DNA of 64,000 nt from Streptomyces sp. NBC_01260 (lineage in GTDB: Bacteria; Actinomycetota; Actinomycetes; Streptomycetales; Streptomycetaceae). The position numbers and the translations under genes were made by a program. This document shows, in pieces, positions 20,257 through 28,816 of the stretch (the first letter of the stretch is position 1; each line of letters starts with the position of its first letter). Below the pieces are notes generated by a model. The model made no database searches, was not told the DNA's origin, and saw only the letters and a program-made list of their open reading frames with translations. The stretch spans positions 2,728,001-2,792,000 of the forward strand of contig NZ_CP108464.1 of assembly GCF_036226405.1 (NCBI RefSeq), in the 5' to 3' direction.

Positions 20257-21156
20257 TTGGCCACCGGTACGGAAACAGGCACGGATTCAGGCAGTGATCC
20301 GGGGAGCGCTCCGGGGAGCGCTCCGGGCACGAAGCCACCCCCGCCGGGTGGAGCGGCGACCCGGACGGCAGGTGTGCACCACGCCTCGCGGGCCGCCATC
20401 GCCGCCCGCCATCTGCGGACCGACCGCTGGTGGCTGGCGCCCGCCGTCACGGCGGGCGGGCTCCTCGCCTTCATCGTCTACTCGACCTGGCGGGCGTTCT
20501 CGAACGCCGACTACTACGCCGCCCCCTATGTCTCGCCGTTCTACTCGCCCTGCCTGGCGGACAGCTGCGCCCCCATGCGGCACGGCCCGAACTGGGACCT
20601 GTTCGGCAGCTGGTGGGGCCTGTCCCCCGCCCTGCTGATCCTGATCTTCCCGCTCGGCTTCCGGCTGACCTGCTACTACTACCGCAAGGCCTACTACCGG
20701 GGCTTCTGGGCCTCGCCCCCGGCCTGCGCGGTCGCCGAGCCGCACACGGCGTACAGCGGCGAGACCCGCTTCCCGCTGATCATGCAGAACATCCACCGGT
20801 ACTTCTTCTACGCCGCGGTGCCGGTCGCGGGGATCCTCACGTACGACACCGTGCTCTCCTTCCGCGACGAGCACTACGCCTGGGGCCACATGGGTCTCGG
20901 CTCGCTGATCTTCGTTGTCAACATCGCCCTGATCTGGGCGTACACCCTGTCCTGCCACTCCTGCCGGCACATCATCGGCGGCCGGCTGCGGCACTTCTCG
21001 AAGCACCCCGTGCGCTACCGGCTGTGGGGCTGGGTGGGGCGGCTCAACGCCCGTCACATGCTGCTCGCCTGGGCCTCGCTGATCAGCGTGGCGCTCGCCG
21101 ACTTCTACGTGTATCTCGTCGCCTCCGGCGCCTTCGACGATCCGAGGTTTTTCTGA
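20257..21156 (+). CDS. sdhC: Succinate dehydrogenase/fumarate reductase membrane subunit (Sdh1-type SdhC)
   Basis: 299 residues. Rare TTG start, supported by AGGAG six bases upstream and by the preceding stop. A 40-residue Gly/Pro/Thr-rich leader is followed by about five membrane segments (WWLAPAVTAGGLLAFIVYST, LLILIFPLGFRLTCYYY, FFYAAVPVAGILTYDTVLSF, GSLIFVVNIALIWAYTL, LLAWASLISVALADFYVYLV). CHSCRH at 233-238 is a compact Cys/His set; related mycobacterial Sdh1 anchors were shown by cryo-EM to hold a membrane-embedded Rieske-type cluster. Conserved external cysteines (SPCLADSC) are also present. The gene abuts sdhA directly. It anchors SdhAB and passes electrons to menaquinone. Confidence 0.82.
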   Translation: MATGTETGTDSGSDPGSAPGSAPGTKPPPPGGAATRTAGVHHASRAAIAARHLRTDRWWLAPAVTAGGLLAFIVYSTWRAFSNADYYAAPYVSPFYSPCLADSCAPMRHGPNWDLFGSWWGLSPALLILIFPLGFRLTCYYYRKAYYRGFWASPPACAVAEPHTAYSGETRFPLIMQNIHRYFFYAAVPVAGILTYDTVLSFRDEHYAWGHMGLGSLIFVVNIALIWAYTLSCHSCRHIIGGRLRHFSKHPVRYRLWGWVGRLNARHMLLAWASLISVALADFYVYLVASGAFDDPRFF

Positions 21157-23070
21157 ATGACTGAGCTCGAACGGCAGCAGTGGGACGTCGTCGTGGTCGG
21201 TGCCGGAGGTGCCGGGCTGCGCGCCGCGATCGAGGCGCGGGAGCGCGGGGCCCGTACCGCCGTCATCTGCAAATCGCTCTTCGGCAAGGCGCACACGGTC
21301 ATGGCGGAGGGCGGAATCGCCGCCTCCATGGGCAATGTGAACTCCGGGGACAACTGGCAGGTGCACTTCCGCGACACCATGCGCGGCGGGAAGTTCCTCA
21401 ACCAGTGGCGGATGGCGGAGCTGCACGCCAAGGAGGCGCCCGACCGGGTCTGGGAGCTGGAGACCTGGGGCGCGCTCTTCGACCGCACCCCCGAGGGGAA
21501 GATCTCCCAGCGCAACTTCGGCGGCCACGAGTACCCGCGTCTGGCGCACGTCGGGGACCGTACCGGCCTCGAACTGATCCGCACCCTCCAGCAGAAGATC
21601 GTCTCGCTCCAGCAGGAGGACGAGCGCGAGTTCGGTGACTACGAGGCACGGTTGAAGGTCTTCCAGGAGTGCACGGTGACGCGCGTCCTCAAGGACGGCG
21701 AACGCGTCTCGGGGACCTTCTGCTACGAGCGCGAGACAGGCCGGTTCTTCGTGCTGGAGGCGCCCGCGGTCGTCCTCGCCACCGGCGGCATCGGCAAGTC
21801 CTTCAAGGTGACGTCGAACTCCTGGGAGTACACCGGCGACGGCCACGCGCTGGCCCTGCTGGCGGGCGCACCCCTGCTGAACATGGAGTTCGTGCAGTTC
21901 CACCCGACCGGGATGGTCTGGCCGCCCTCGGTCAAGGGCATCCTCGTCACCGAGTCGGTGCGCGGCGACGGCGGGGTGCTGCGGAACTCCGAGGGCAAGC
22001 GCTTCATGTTCGAGTACGTCCCCGACGTGTTCAAGGAGAAGTACGCGCAGTCGGAGGAGGAGGGCGACCGCTGGTACGAGGACCCGGACAACAACCGCCG
22101 CCCGCCCGAGCTGCTGCCTCGTGACGAGGTCGCGCGGGCCATCAACTCCGAGGTGAAGGCCGGCCGCGGATCGCCGCACGGCGGGGTGTTCCTGGACGTG
22201 TCGACCCGCATGTCGGCGGAGCGCATCCGGCGCCGGCTGCCGTCGATGTACCACCAGTTCAAGGAGCTGGCGGATGTCGACATCACGGCCGAGGCGATGG
22301 AGGTCGGCCCGACCTGCCACTACGTGATGGGCGGTATAGCCGTCGACTCCGACACCGCCGCCGCCCTCGATGTGCCGGGTCTGTACGCGGCGGGCGAGGT
22401 CGCGGGCGGCATGCACGGTTCCAACCGGCTGGGCGGGAACTCCCTCTCCGACCTGCTGGTCTTCGGCCGGCGGGCCGGACTGCACGCCGCCGGGTACGCG
22501 GAGTCCACCGACGCCCTGCCGGTGGTGGACGAGGCGCAGATCGACGCCGCGGCCGCGGAGGCGCTGCGTCCGTTCAGCGCGGAGGACCTCGCCGGGGGCG
22601 CGCCGGCGGAGAATCCGTACACCCTGCACCAGGAACTCCAGCAGACGATGAACGACCTGGTCGGCATCATCCGCCGCGCCCCGGAGATGGAGCGGGCCCT
22701 GGAGTCACTGGCCGGGCTGCGGGAGCGGGCCCGGCGGGCCGGGGTCGAGGGGCACCGGCAGTTCAACCCCGGCTGGCACCTCTCCCTGGACCTGCGGAAC
22801 ATGCTGCTGGTCAGCGAGTGCATCGCACGGGCCGCGCTGGAGCGCACCGAGAGCCGCGGCGGCCACACCCGCGAGGACTGCCCGGCGATGGAGCGCGCCT
22901 GGCGCCCGGTCAATCTGCTGTGCCGGCCGGCCGACGTCTTGGCCGCGCCGCTGGAGGGCCGGATCGATCTCGTACGCAAGGTCACCGAACCCATCCGTCC
23001 GGATCTGCTCTCCCTCTTCGAGAAGGAGGAGCTGGTCAAGTACCTCGCCGAAGAGGAGCTGTACGAGTGA
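21157..23070 (+). CDS. sdhA: Succinate dehydrogenase/fumarate reductase flavoprotein subunit
   Basis: 637 residues; oxidises succinate to fumarate (or the reverse) at a covalently bound FAD. N-terminal dinucleotide fold VVVVGAGGAGLRAA (11-24), FAD-attachment region KAHTVMAEGGI with His46, substrate-site motifs FHPTG and TESVRGDGG, and HGSNRLGGNSLSDLLVFG near the FAD. The ATG directly follows the sdhC stop, and its end overlaps sdhB by four bases, so the three subunits are coupled. Confidence 0.95.
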   Translation: MTELERQQWDVVVVGAGGAGLRAAIEARERGARTAVICKSLFGKAHTVMAEGGIAASMGNVNSGDNWQVHFRDTMRGGKFLNQWRMAELHAKEAPDRVWELETWGALFDRTPEGKISQRNFGGHEYPRLAHVGDRTGLELIRTLQQKIVSLQQEDEREFGDYEARLKVFQECTVTRVLKDGERVSGTFCYERETGRFFVLEAPAVVLATGGIGKSFKVTSNSWEYTGDGHALALLAGAPLLNMEFVQFHPTGMVWPPSVKGILVTESVRGDGGVLRNSEGKRFMFEYVPDVFKEKYAQSEEEGDRWYEDPDNNRRPPELLPRDEVARAINSEVKAGRGSPHGGVFLDVSTRMSAERIRRRLPSMYHQFKELADVDITAEAMEVGPTCHYVMGGIAVDSDTAAALDVPGLYAAGEVAGGMHGSNRLGGNSLSDLLVFGRRAGLHAAGYAESTDALPVVDEAQIDAAAAEALRPFSAEDLAGGAPAENPYTLHQELQQTMNDLVGIIRRAPEMERALESLAGLRERARRAGVEGHRQFNPGWHLSLDLRNMLLVSECIARAALERTESRGGHTREDCPAMERAWRPVNLLCRPADVLAAPLEGRIDLVRKVTEPIRPDLLSLFEKEELVKYLAEEELYE

Positions 23071-23840
23071 GCAGCTACAACGCACGGTTCAGGGTGTGGC
23101 GCGGGGACACCGACGGCGGCGGTCTGGAGGACTTCGCGGTCGAGGTCAACGACGGCGAGGTCGTCCTCGACATCATCCACCGCATCCAGGCCACACAGGC
23201 GGGTGATCTGGCGGTGCGGTGGAACTGCAAGGCCGGAAAGTGCGGTTCGTGCAGCGCGGAGATCAACGGACGGCCGCGGCTGCTGTGCATGACGCGCATG
23301 TCGGTGTTCACCCGCGAGGAGACGATCACCGTCACCCCCCTGCGGGCCTTCCCGGTGGTACGGGATCTGGTGACCGATGTGTCGTTCAACTACGCCAAGG
23401 CACGGGAAGTGCCCGCCTTCGTGCCCCCGGCCGGGGTGAAGGCGGGCGAGTACCGGATGCAGCAGGTCGATGTGGACCGCTCGCAGGAGTTCCGCAAGTG
23501 CATCGAGTGCTTCCTGTGCCAGGACACCTGCCATGTGGTGCGTGACCACGAGGAGAACAAGGCGGCCTTCGCCGGACCGCGCTTCCTGATGCGGGTCGCG
23601 GAGCTGGACATGCACCCGCTGGACGCCGCCGCCGAGTCCGGGCTCGACCGGAAGGCGACGGCCCAGGAGGAACACGGGCTCGGCTACTGCAACATCACCA
23701 AGTGCTGTACGGAGGTGTGCCCCGAGCACATCAAGATCACCGACAATGCGCTGATCCCGCTGAAGGAGCGGGCCGTGGACCGCAAGTACGACCCGCTGGT
23801 GTGGCTGGGGAACAAGATCCGGCGGCGCGAGTCGTCCTGA
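23067..23840 (+). CDS. sdhB: Succinate dehydrogenase/fumarate reductase iron-sulfur subunit
   Basis: 257 residues, GTG start within the sdhA stop (GTGA overlap). The N-terminal ferredoxin-like domain has Cys54, 59, 62 and 74 for 2Fe-2S. The C-terminal domain has CIECFLCQDTC (145-155) and GYCNITKCCTEVCPEHI for the 4Fe-4S and 3Fe-4S clusters. It carries electrons from SdhA to the membrane subunit. Confidence 0.94.
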   Translation: MSSYNARFRVWRGDTDGGGLEDFAVEVNDGEVVLDIIHRIQATQAGDLAVRWNCKAGKCGSCSAEINGRPRLLCMTRMSVFTREETITVTPLRAFPVVRDLVTDVSFNYAKAREVPAFVPPAGVKAGEYRMQQVDVDRSQEFRKCIECFLCQDTCHVVRDHEENKAAFAGPRFLMRVAELDMHPLDAAAESGLDRKATAQEEHGLGYCNITKCCTEVCPEHIKITDNALIPLKERAVDRKYDPLVWLGNKIRRRESS

Positions 23841-23848
23841 GTGCGCCG

Positions 23849-23884
23849 TCAACCGGTCCGGATCAGTCCGGCCGGACCGGTTGA
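23849..23884. terminator. Bidirectional stem-loop between sdhB and isochorismatase gene
   Basis: Perfect 13-bp arms TCAACCGGTCCGG and CCGGACCGGTTGA around a 10-base loop, 8 bases after the sdhB stop and 7 bases from the convergent gene's stop. Confidence 0.8.
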
Positions 23885-23890
23885 GCCGGA

Positions 23891-24442
23891 TCAGCCCAGC
23901 AGTTTGATGATCGCGGCGGTGGTGTCGGTCTCGCCGAGGCGCGGGAAGATCCGCTCGACGCTGTTGTCGTGGACCTCGGCGCTCATGTCGGTCACCGCGT
24001 CCGTGGCGATCGTGACGTGGTAGCCGTACTCGTATGCCGAGCGGGCGGTGGACTCGACGCCGATGCTGGTCGCGATCCCGGCCACCACGACCTGGGTCAC
24101 GCCGCGGCGGCGCAGCTGGAGGTCGAGGTCGGTGCCGTAGAAGGCGCCCCACTGCTGCTTGGTGACGACGATGTCGCCCTCGTGCGGGCCGAGCTCGGGG
24201 ACGATGTCGGCCCAGTCGGCGGCCGGCTGCCCGGAGCGGGCGGGGCTCTCGGTGCGGCCGGGGGCGCCGCCGGTGACGCGGACCAGGACGACCGGGAGGC
24301 CCTTGGCCCTGAAGGCGTCGGCGAGGGTCGCGGCGTGCGCGATGACATCGGCGCTGGGGTGGGCGGTGGGCAGACCGGTGATGCCCTTCTGCAGGTCGAC
24401 GACGACCAGTGCGGTCTTCGGGTCGAGAGTGGTGGCGCTCAT
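23891..24442 (-). CDS. Isochorismatase-family hydrolase (Gly in place of the nucleophilic Cys)
   Basis: 183 residues with the family fold. Asp16 (LVVVDLQKG) and Lys95 (VVTKQQWGAF) match two catalytic residues. At the usual Cys position the motif reads AGIATSIGVESTAR, with Gly128. Nicotinamidases and other cysteine hydrolases need Cys here; isochorismatases such as PhzD have Gly. So vinyl-ether hydrolysis of an isochorismate-like substrate is more plausible than amide hydrolysis. Good AAGGAGC site. Third gene of a marR-MFS-isochorismatase operon (35-base gap), hence probably linked to export or detoxification of a small aromatic compound. Confidence 0.82.
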   Translation of the reverse strand: MSATTLDPKTALVVVDLQKGITGLPTAHPSADVIAHAATLADAFRAKGLPVVLVRVTGGAPGRTESPARSGQPAADWADIVPELGPHEGDIVVTKQQWGAFYGTDLDLQLRRRGVTQVVVAGIATSIGVESTARSAYEYGYHVTIATDAVTDMSAEVHDNSVERIFPRLGETDTTAAIIKLLG

Positions 24443-24477
24443 GGTGGTGCTCCTTGCCGAGTGGTGCGGGACGGTTT

Positions 24478-25911
24478 TCAGGTACGGCCGCGCAGGGCGC
24501 GGTCGGTGACGGTGAGGACGATGAGGAGCACGCCCAGTACGGCGGCGACCCCGGCCATCAGGTGCAGGCCGTGGTCGCCGGCCGACTGCCCGTACGCGAG
24601 CGCGATCAGGCTGGAGGCGGTGATGGCCCCTATGTACTGGGCGGTGCGCTGGAGGCCCGCGGCGGAGCCGATGGCCTCGGCCGGGGCGTAGGCCTGGACG
24701 GCCGCCTGGTTGCTCGTACCGATCAGCCCCTGCGGGATGCCGAAGCAGGCCCCGGCGAGCAGCAGGACGGCAAGCGGGGTGTCCCCGGAGAGGAACATCA
24801 GCACGCCCGCCCCGACGGTGAGCAGTACGCAGGCCAGGGTGAGCGGCCCGCGGATGCCCTTCGTGCGGGCGCCGAGCAGCGAGCAGACGAGGGCGGCGAC
24901 GGACATCGGCAGCATCAGCAGACCGGTGTGCCCGGACGAATAGCCACGGGCTTCCTCCAGCCACTGCGTATACCCGTACATCACGCAGTAGATCAGCAGA
25001 TAGCTGACTCCGTGCCGCAGATACGTCCGTGAGAGCGCGGCGTTTCCCGCCAGCATCCGCAGGTCGATGAAGGGGTCCGGGCGGTGCAGCTGCCACCGCA
25101 CCAGCGCGGCGGCGAGCACCGCGAAGGGCGCGAGGAGCCACCACATCGGATGGGCGAGATCGAGCAGGAAGAAGACGAGCACGGTCAGGGCGGCGGTGAA
25201 GAGACCGATGCCGAGCGGGTCCAGGCCGAGCCGCCGCGTAACGCCGTCGGCGGCGCGTCTACGCGGCGGGTCGGCCGGGATCCAGAGCAGGGCGGCACCG
25301 AACGCGACGAAAGCGACGGGCACGTTGACGGCGAAGATGCCGCGCCAGCCGACGACCATGACCAGCAGTCCGCCGAGCGTGGGCCCGACGGCCGCGCTGC
25401 CGAGCGCGGCGAAGGAGAGCCGGGCCAGGACGGAACGCGGGGTGGCCCGGCCGATCCGGGCGGACTCGTCGCGCAGCACCGCCATGGCGGCCGGATAGGC
25501 GGCCGACGTGCCGATGCCGAGCAGCAGCCGGGACACGATCAGCCAGCCGAAGCTCGGCGCCACGGTCCCGACCAGGCCGGACGCGATGACGACGACCAGC
25601 CCGACGAGGAAGACGCGGCGCGGGCCGAGCACATCGGCGAGCTTGCCCAGGACGGGCTGAGCGACGGCGCTCGCGAGATACAGGACCGAGATCAGCCACG
25701 CGGTGTCGGCGGCGCCGATGCCGAAGTGGTGCCCGATCGCCACCAGAGCGGTGGAGATCATCGTGGTGTTGAGCGGGTTGAGCAACGAGCCGATCAGCAG
25801 CGGGGCGGTGAGCCGGCCGCTGAACCCGGGCGCCGCCTCCTGGGCCGGCGCCGCCGCGGGGGCCGGTGACTCCTGGGGTATCGCTTCGGGGACCGCGTGG
25901 CGGCCGGTCAT
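24478..25911 (-). CDS. MFS drug-resistance-type transporter
   Basis: 477 residues with 14 likely membrane helices, EmrB/QacA (DHA2)-like. The loop motif GKLADVLGPRRVFLVG between helices 2 and 3 and the start GFSGRLTAPLLIGSLLNPLNTTMISTAL are typical, as is PVGNVPVAF-like NVPVAFVAFG in helix 6 region. The ATG overlaps the marR stop (ATGA). Probable proton-driven efflux of a toxic or signalling compound under control of that MarR protein. Confidence 0.9.
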   Translation of the reverse strand: MTGRHAVPEAIPQESPAPAAAPAQEAAPGFSGRLTAPLLIGSLLNPLNTTMISTALVAIGHHFGIGAADTAWLISVLYLASAVAQPVLGKLADVLGPRRVFLVGLVVVIASGLVGTVAPSFGWLIVSRLLLGIGTSAAYPAAMAVLRDESARIGRATPRSVLARLSFAALGSAAVGPTLGGLLVMVVGWRGIFAVNVPVAFVAFGAALLWIPADPPRRRAADGVTRRLGLDPLGIGLFTAALTVLVFFLLDLAHPMWWLLAPFAVLAAALVRWQLHRPDPFIDLRMLAGNAALSRTYLRHGVSYLLIYCVMYGYTQWLEEARGYSSGHTGLLMLPMSVAALVCSLLGARTKGIRGPLTLACVLLTVGAGVLMFLSGDTPLAVLLLAGACFGIPQGLIGTSNQAAVQAYAPAEAIGSAAGLQRTAQYIGAITASSLIALAYGQSAGDHGLHLMAGVAAVLGVLLIVLTVTDRALRGRT

Positions 25912-26363
25912 GAACCGACCAGGCGGTCCAGGAGGGCGGTCGCCTCGGCGACGGTGCGGCGCTCGGCCCCGTCGAGTTCGGCGGCGATGGCCTCGGCGAG
26001 CCAGTTCCGCTTGGCGGCCCGGACCTCCGCGAGCGTCGAGTGTCCGCTCCCAGTGATCGACATGACCGACTTGCGCCCGTCGTCCGGGTCGGGAGCCCGC
26101 TCGACGAGCCCCTGGTCCTCCAGCGCGCCCAGGGTCAGCCGCATGGACTGCGGGCGTACGAACTCGGCGCGGGCCAGCGCGGCCGTGGTGGCCGGGCCCC
26201 CGTCCGCCAGCCGGGCCAGTACCGAGCGCTGGGTCGGCGTGAGCAGAGACTCCGAGGACGAGGAACGCAGCCGCCGCAGCAGCCTGCCGACGACGGCCGC
26301 GAGGTCGTTCGCGACCTGCTCGGCCGTGGGGTCGGCGGGGGTGGCACCGGGCGGTCGCGTCAT
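25908..26363 (-). CDS. MarR-family transcriptional regulator of the MFS operon
   Basis: 151 residues. Winged helix visible as LTPTQRSVLARLADGGPATTAALARAEFVRPQSMRLTLGALEDQGLVERAPDPDDGRKSV. First gene of the operon and overlaps the MFS gene by 4 bases, the classic layout of a MarR autorepressor with its efflux pump. The ATG at 26363 has no ribosome site but lies where transcription should start, so the mRNA is probably leaderless. Confidence 0.9.
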   Translation of the reverse strand: MTRPPGATPADPTAEQVANDLAAVVGRLLRRLRSSSSESLLTPTQRSVLARLADGGPATTAALARAEFVRPQSMRLTLGALEDQGLVERAPDPDDGRKSVMSITGSGHSTLAEVRAAKRNWLAEAIAAELDGAERRTVAEATALLDRLVGS

Positions 26364-26369
26364 GCGCCT

Positions 26370-26406
26370 ACCGTAAAGATGCACAGGCCATCTTGCAAGG
26401 TAACCT
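26370..26406 (-). promoter_or_regulatory. Promoter of marR operon with AGGT-A-ACCT palindrome
   Basis: On the minus strand TTGCAA (26398-26393), 17 bases, then TACGGT (26375-26370), six bases before the ATG: a sigma70-like promoter giving a leaderless transcript. The small palindrome AGGTAACCT (26398-26406) touches the -35 and could be part of a MarR operator. Confidence 0.65.
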
Positions 26407-26424
26407 GTTGATTTTGCCATGACC

Positions 26425-26453
26425 TTGCTCGCAACCGGCCTGCGATCTAGGGT
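26425..26453 (+). promoter_or_regulatory. Promoter of the lacI-type regulator gene
   Basis: TTGCTC (26425-26430), 17 bases, TAGGGT (26448-26453). Transcription would start near 26460, giving a leader of about 25 bases to the ATG at 26485. Confidence 0.6.
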
Positions 26454-26466
26454 GAATGCGCTTTCA
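26453..26466. promoter_or_regulatory. LacI-type operator TGAATGCGCTTTCA (autoregulation)
   Basis: 14-bp palindrome with one mismatched pair, centred on CGCG-like GCGC, overlapping the end of the -10 and the transcription start. Identical at 12 of 14 bases to the box at 28817-28830 in front of the transporter operon. Confidence 0.7.
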
Positions 26467-26484
26467 TAAGGTGTCTGTCGGCAC

Positions 26485-27576
26485 ATGTCGGCACGGGAGA
26501 AGAAGCGGACGGTCGGTCGAGTGAGCGCCCCAACGGTGTACGACGTCGCCGAGCGATCGGGCGTCTCCATTGCCACGGTTTCGCGGGTCTACCGCACCCC
26601 GGATTCGGTGCGCGCCCAGACCCGCGAGCGAGTCCTGGAGGCGGCGCGCGAACTCGGTTACGTGCCGAGCGGAAACGCCCGGGGACTGGCCAGCCGCACC
26701 ACCGGAGTGCTCGGACTGTGCTTTCCCGACTACGCCGACCCGGACGCCGAGGCCGACGCCGAGGCGGACAGCGACGCCGACGACGCGGTGATGCTCTACT
26801 CCGACCAGATCATCCGCGGCATGGAGCGGGCCGCACGGCGGCACGGCTACGCCCTGTTGATCGCGGCGTCGCTGGAGGGCGGGCCGGAGAGCCTGGTCGC
26901 CAAGGTCGCGGGCCGGGTGGACGGTTTCGCCGTACTGGCGCAGACGGTGCCGACCGAGGACCTTGAGGTGATATCGCGCCGGCTGCCGGTCGTGATGCTC
27001 GCCGGACCTCGCGAGATCGACCACCTCGACCACATCGTGGTCGCCAACGTCGACGGCGAGCGCGAACTGACCCGCCATCTGATCGAGGACCACGGCCTGC
27101 GCCGGCTCGCCTTCATCGGCGGCGACACCGACTCACCGGACGCCGAGGCGCGATTCCGCGGCTTCCAGGAGGCATGCCGGAACGCCGGCATCCCGGTGCC
27201 GGACGCGCCGACCGTACGGACGACGATGATGACGCAGGCCGAGGGCGCGGGCGCCGCCGAACGACTGCTGGACGGGGGCGGACAGCGGCCGGAGGCGGTG
27301 CTCTTCGCCAACGACCAGATGGCGGTGGGCGCCCTGCGCGCACTGGCGAGGCGCGGCGTGCGGGTGCCCGAGGACATGGCGGTGACCGGCTTCGACGGCA
27401 TCCCGCTCAGCCGGATCGTCCAGCCGCCGCTGACGACGGTGCGCCAGCCGATACGCCAACTCGGCGAGCAGGCAGTCGAATTGCTGGTGCAGCGGCTGAA
27501 CAACGCGGGCCGCGAACCGGTTTCGCTCACCCTCCCGGTCTCCCCGATCCGCCGCAGGAGCTGCGGCTGCGGCTGA
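26485..27576 (+). CDS. LacI/GalR-family transcriptional regulator of the sugar-uptake locus
   Basis: 363 residues. The DNA-binding headpiece is APTVYDVAERSGVSIATVSRVYRTP (about 14-38) with hinge GYVPSGNARGLASR, then a periplasmic-binding-like sugar sensor ending SLTLPVSPIRRRSCGCG. An acidic insert (DPDAEADAEADSDADD) sits early in the sensor domain. I keep ATG 26485; a GTG at 26521 is an alternative that would just trim the lysine-rich leader. It probably represses itself and the downstream transporter genes until a sugar binds. Position equals that of cebR in ceb loci. Confidence 0.9.
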   Translation: MSAREKKRTVGRVSAPTVYDVAERSGVSIATVSRVYRTPDSVRAQTRERVLEAARELGYVPSGNARGLASRTTGVLGLCFPDYADPDAEADAEADSDADDAVMLYSDQIIRGMERAARRHGYALLIAASLEGGPESLVAKVAGRVDGFAVLAQTVPTEDLEVISRRLPVVMLAGPREIDHLDHIVVANVDGERELTRHLIEDHGLRRLAFIGGDTDSPDAEARFRGFQEACRNAGIPVPDAPTVRTTMMTQAEGAGAAERLLDGGGQRPEAVLFANDQMAVGALRALARRGVRVPEDMAVTGFDGIPLSRIVQPPLTTVRQPIRQLGEQAVELLVQRLNNAGREPVSLTLPVSPIRRRSCGCG

Positions 27577-27629
27577 CGGGTCAGGGACCGGGCGGGGCGG
27601 GGTCGGACGGCCCCTGACCCGTCAGCCGC
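27569..27629. terminator. 18-bp bidirectional terminator between lacI and esterase genes
   Basis: Perfect arms 27569-27586 and 27612-27629, the left arm including the lacI stop codon. It separates two convergent genes. Confidence 0.8.
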
Positions 27630-27633
27630 CCCG

Positions 27634-28620
27634 TCACCGCCCCAGCCACCGCGCGAAGAACCGCCGCCGCCCCGCGACCAGCCCGGCCTTCTCGGCGACC
27701 GTCCCCGCATGCTCGAAGTGGCCCGCGCTCAGCACCAGCAGTTCCCGCTCCCCCGCCAGCGCGTTGTACACCGCGAACTGCCCCGGCGGCGGCACGGACG
27801 GGTCGAACAGCGCCGCGGCCACCAGCGTCGGCAGCTCCAGGAACCCCGCGGCGGTCGCGGCGTCGAAGTACCTCAGCACCTCGGTGACCCCGGGATGCTC
27901 CCGGCGATACCTCCGCACCGACTCCCCGCTCCCCGCGCACGGCAGCGTGAGCCGCAGCGGGTGGTTCCCGAACGTGGGGACCGTCAGCTGCGCGGCCCCG
28001 AAGCGGTCGTCCCACGGCAGGGCCAGCGCACCGAGACCCCCGCCGAAGCTCTCCCCCAGGTAGCCGAGCGGACCCGCCGCCGCCAGCCCGGGGACCAGCT
28101 CGTGCAGCGCCGACGCCGCACACCACAGGTCCGCCACACAGTCACCGATCACATACGTCTCGCGTGACTCGATGCCGTGCAGCACATGCGCGTCGGCGAC
28201 GTCCGGGACCCCCGCCACCGGACTGCGCGCCCCCATTCCCCGCACACAGGGCAGGATCGCGGCCGCCCCGGGCAGCGGCAGCGGCACATCGGGCCCCGGC
28301 CCCTGCCGGCCGCCGTAGCCGTGGCCGATGACGAACCCGTGGCGCACCGGCCCGTCCGCCGGCAGTGCGAGCCAGCCGCCCAGACGCTCCCCGCCCACCG
28401 AGGTGAACGTCACTCCGTGGATCCGGACGCCGTCGCGCTCCTCCTCCAGCGGGCCGATCTCCGGCTCCGTGGCCACCGTGCGAGCGGCCTCGTGCCGGGC
28501 TCGCCAGAAGTCGGCGAAGCCGTCCGGTGCCGGGGGCGCGGGGATGACCGACAGGTCGTCGAGAGTACGCCCGTAAGACGGGTCAAAAGGGAAACCGTGC
28601 ACGAATGAAGGCATGATCAC
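27634..28620 (-). CDS. Acetyl esterase, CE7/AXE1-type alpha/beta hydrolase
   Basis: 328 residues. Starts with the CE7-like FVHGFPFDPSYGRTL. Oxyanion/active-site segments are HGYGGRQG and GESFGGGLG (nucleophile Ser; the family usually reads GxSQGG). The late Asp segment is ALFDPSVPPPGQFAVYNAL and the His region is GHFEHAG. CE7 enzymes remove acetyl groups from sugars and short oligosaccharides in the cytoplasm. GTG at 28620 is eight bases from GGGGAGGGG; an ATG two codons later is the alternative start. It diverges from the transporter operon, so it may share its regulation. Confidence 0.8.
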   Translation of the reverse strand: MIMPSFVHGFPFDPSYGRTLDDLSVIPAPPAPDGFADFWRARHEAARTVATEPEIGPLEEERDGVRIHGVTFTSVGGERLGGWLALPADGPVRHGFVIGHGYGGRQGPGPDVPLPLPGAAAILPCVRGMGARSPVAGVPDVADAHVLHGIESRETYVIGDCVADLWCAASALHELVPGLAAAGPLGYLGESFGGGLGALALPWDDRFGAAQLTVPTFGNHPLRLTLPCAGSGESVRRYRREHPGVTEVLRYFDAATAAGFLELPTLVAAALFDPSVPPPGQFAVYNALAGERELLVLSAGHFEHAGTVAEKAGLVAGRRRFFARWLGR

Positions 28621-28788
28621 GACAATATCCCCTCCCCGCCCCGCGATTCGGGCCGCCGGCGGCCATGGGCGCCAACCATGCGTAATCGGTCACATCGTTC
28701 TCTTTTCCGCAAACAGCACACTTACCGTTTCAAGTTGAACATTCAGATGTCCAATACGTTGCACGAGTGTGACCTAGACCCCTCTTGC

Positions 28789-28802
28789 GGATTCGCGAAT
28801 CC
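28789..28802. promoter_or_regulatory. Perfect 14-bp palindrome GGATTCGCGAATCC
   Basis: Exact palindrome 15 bases upstream of the LacI-type box in the region between the esterase and the binding-protein gene. A different sequence from the LacI boxes, so perhaps the site of a second regulator. A weaker palindrome TTCAA-G-TTGAA lies at 28729-28739. Confidence 0.45.
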
Positions 28803-28816
28803 CTGCCGCAGAGTGA

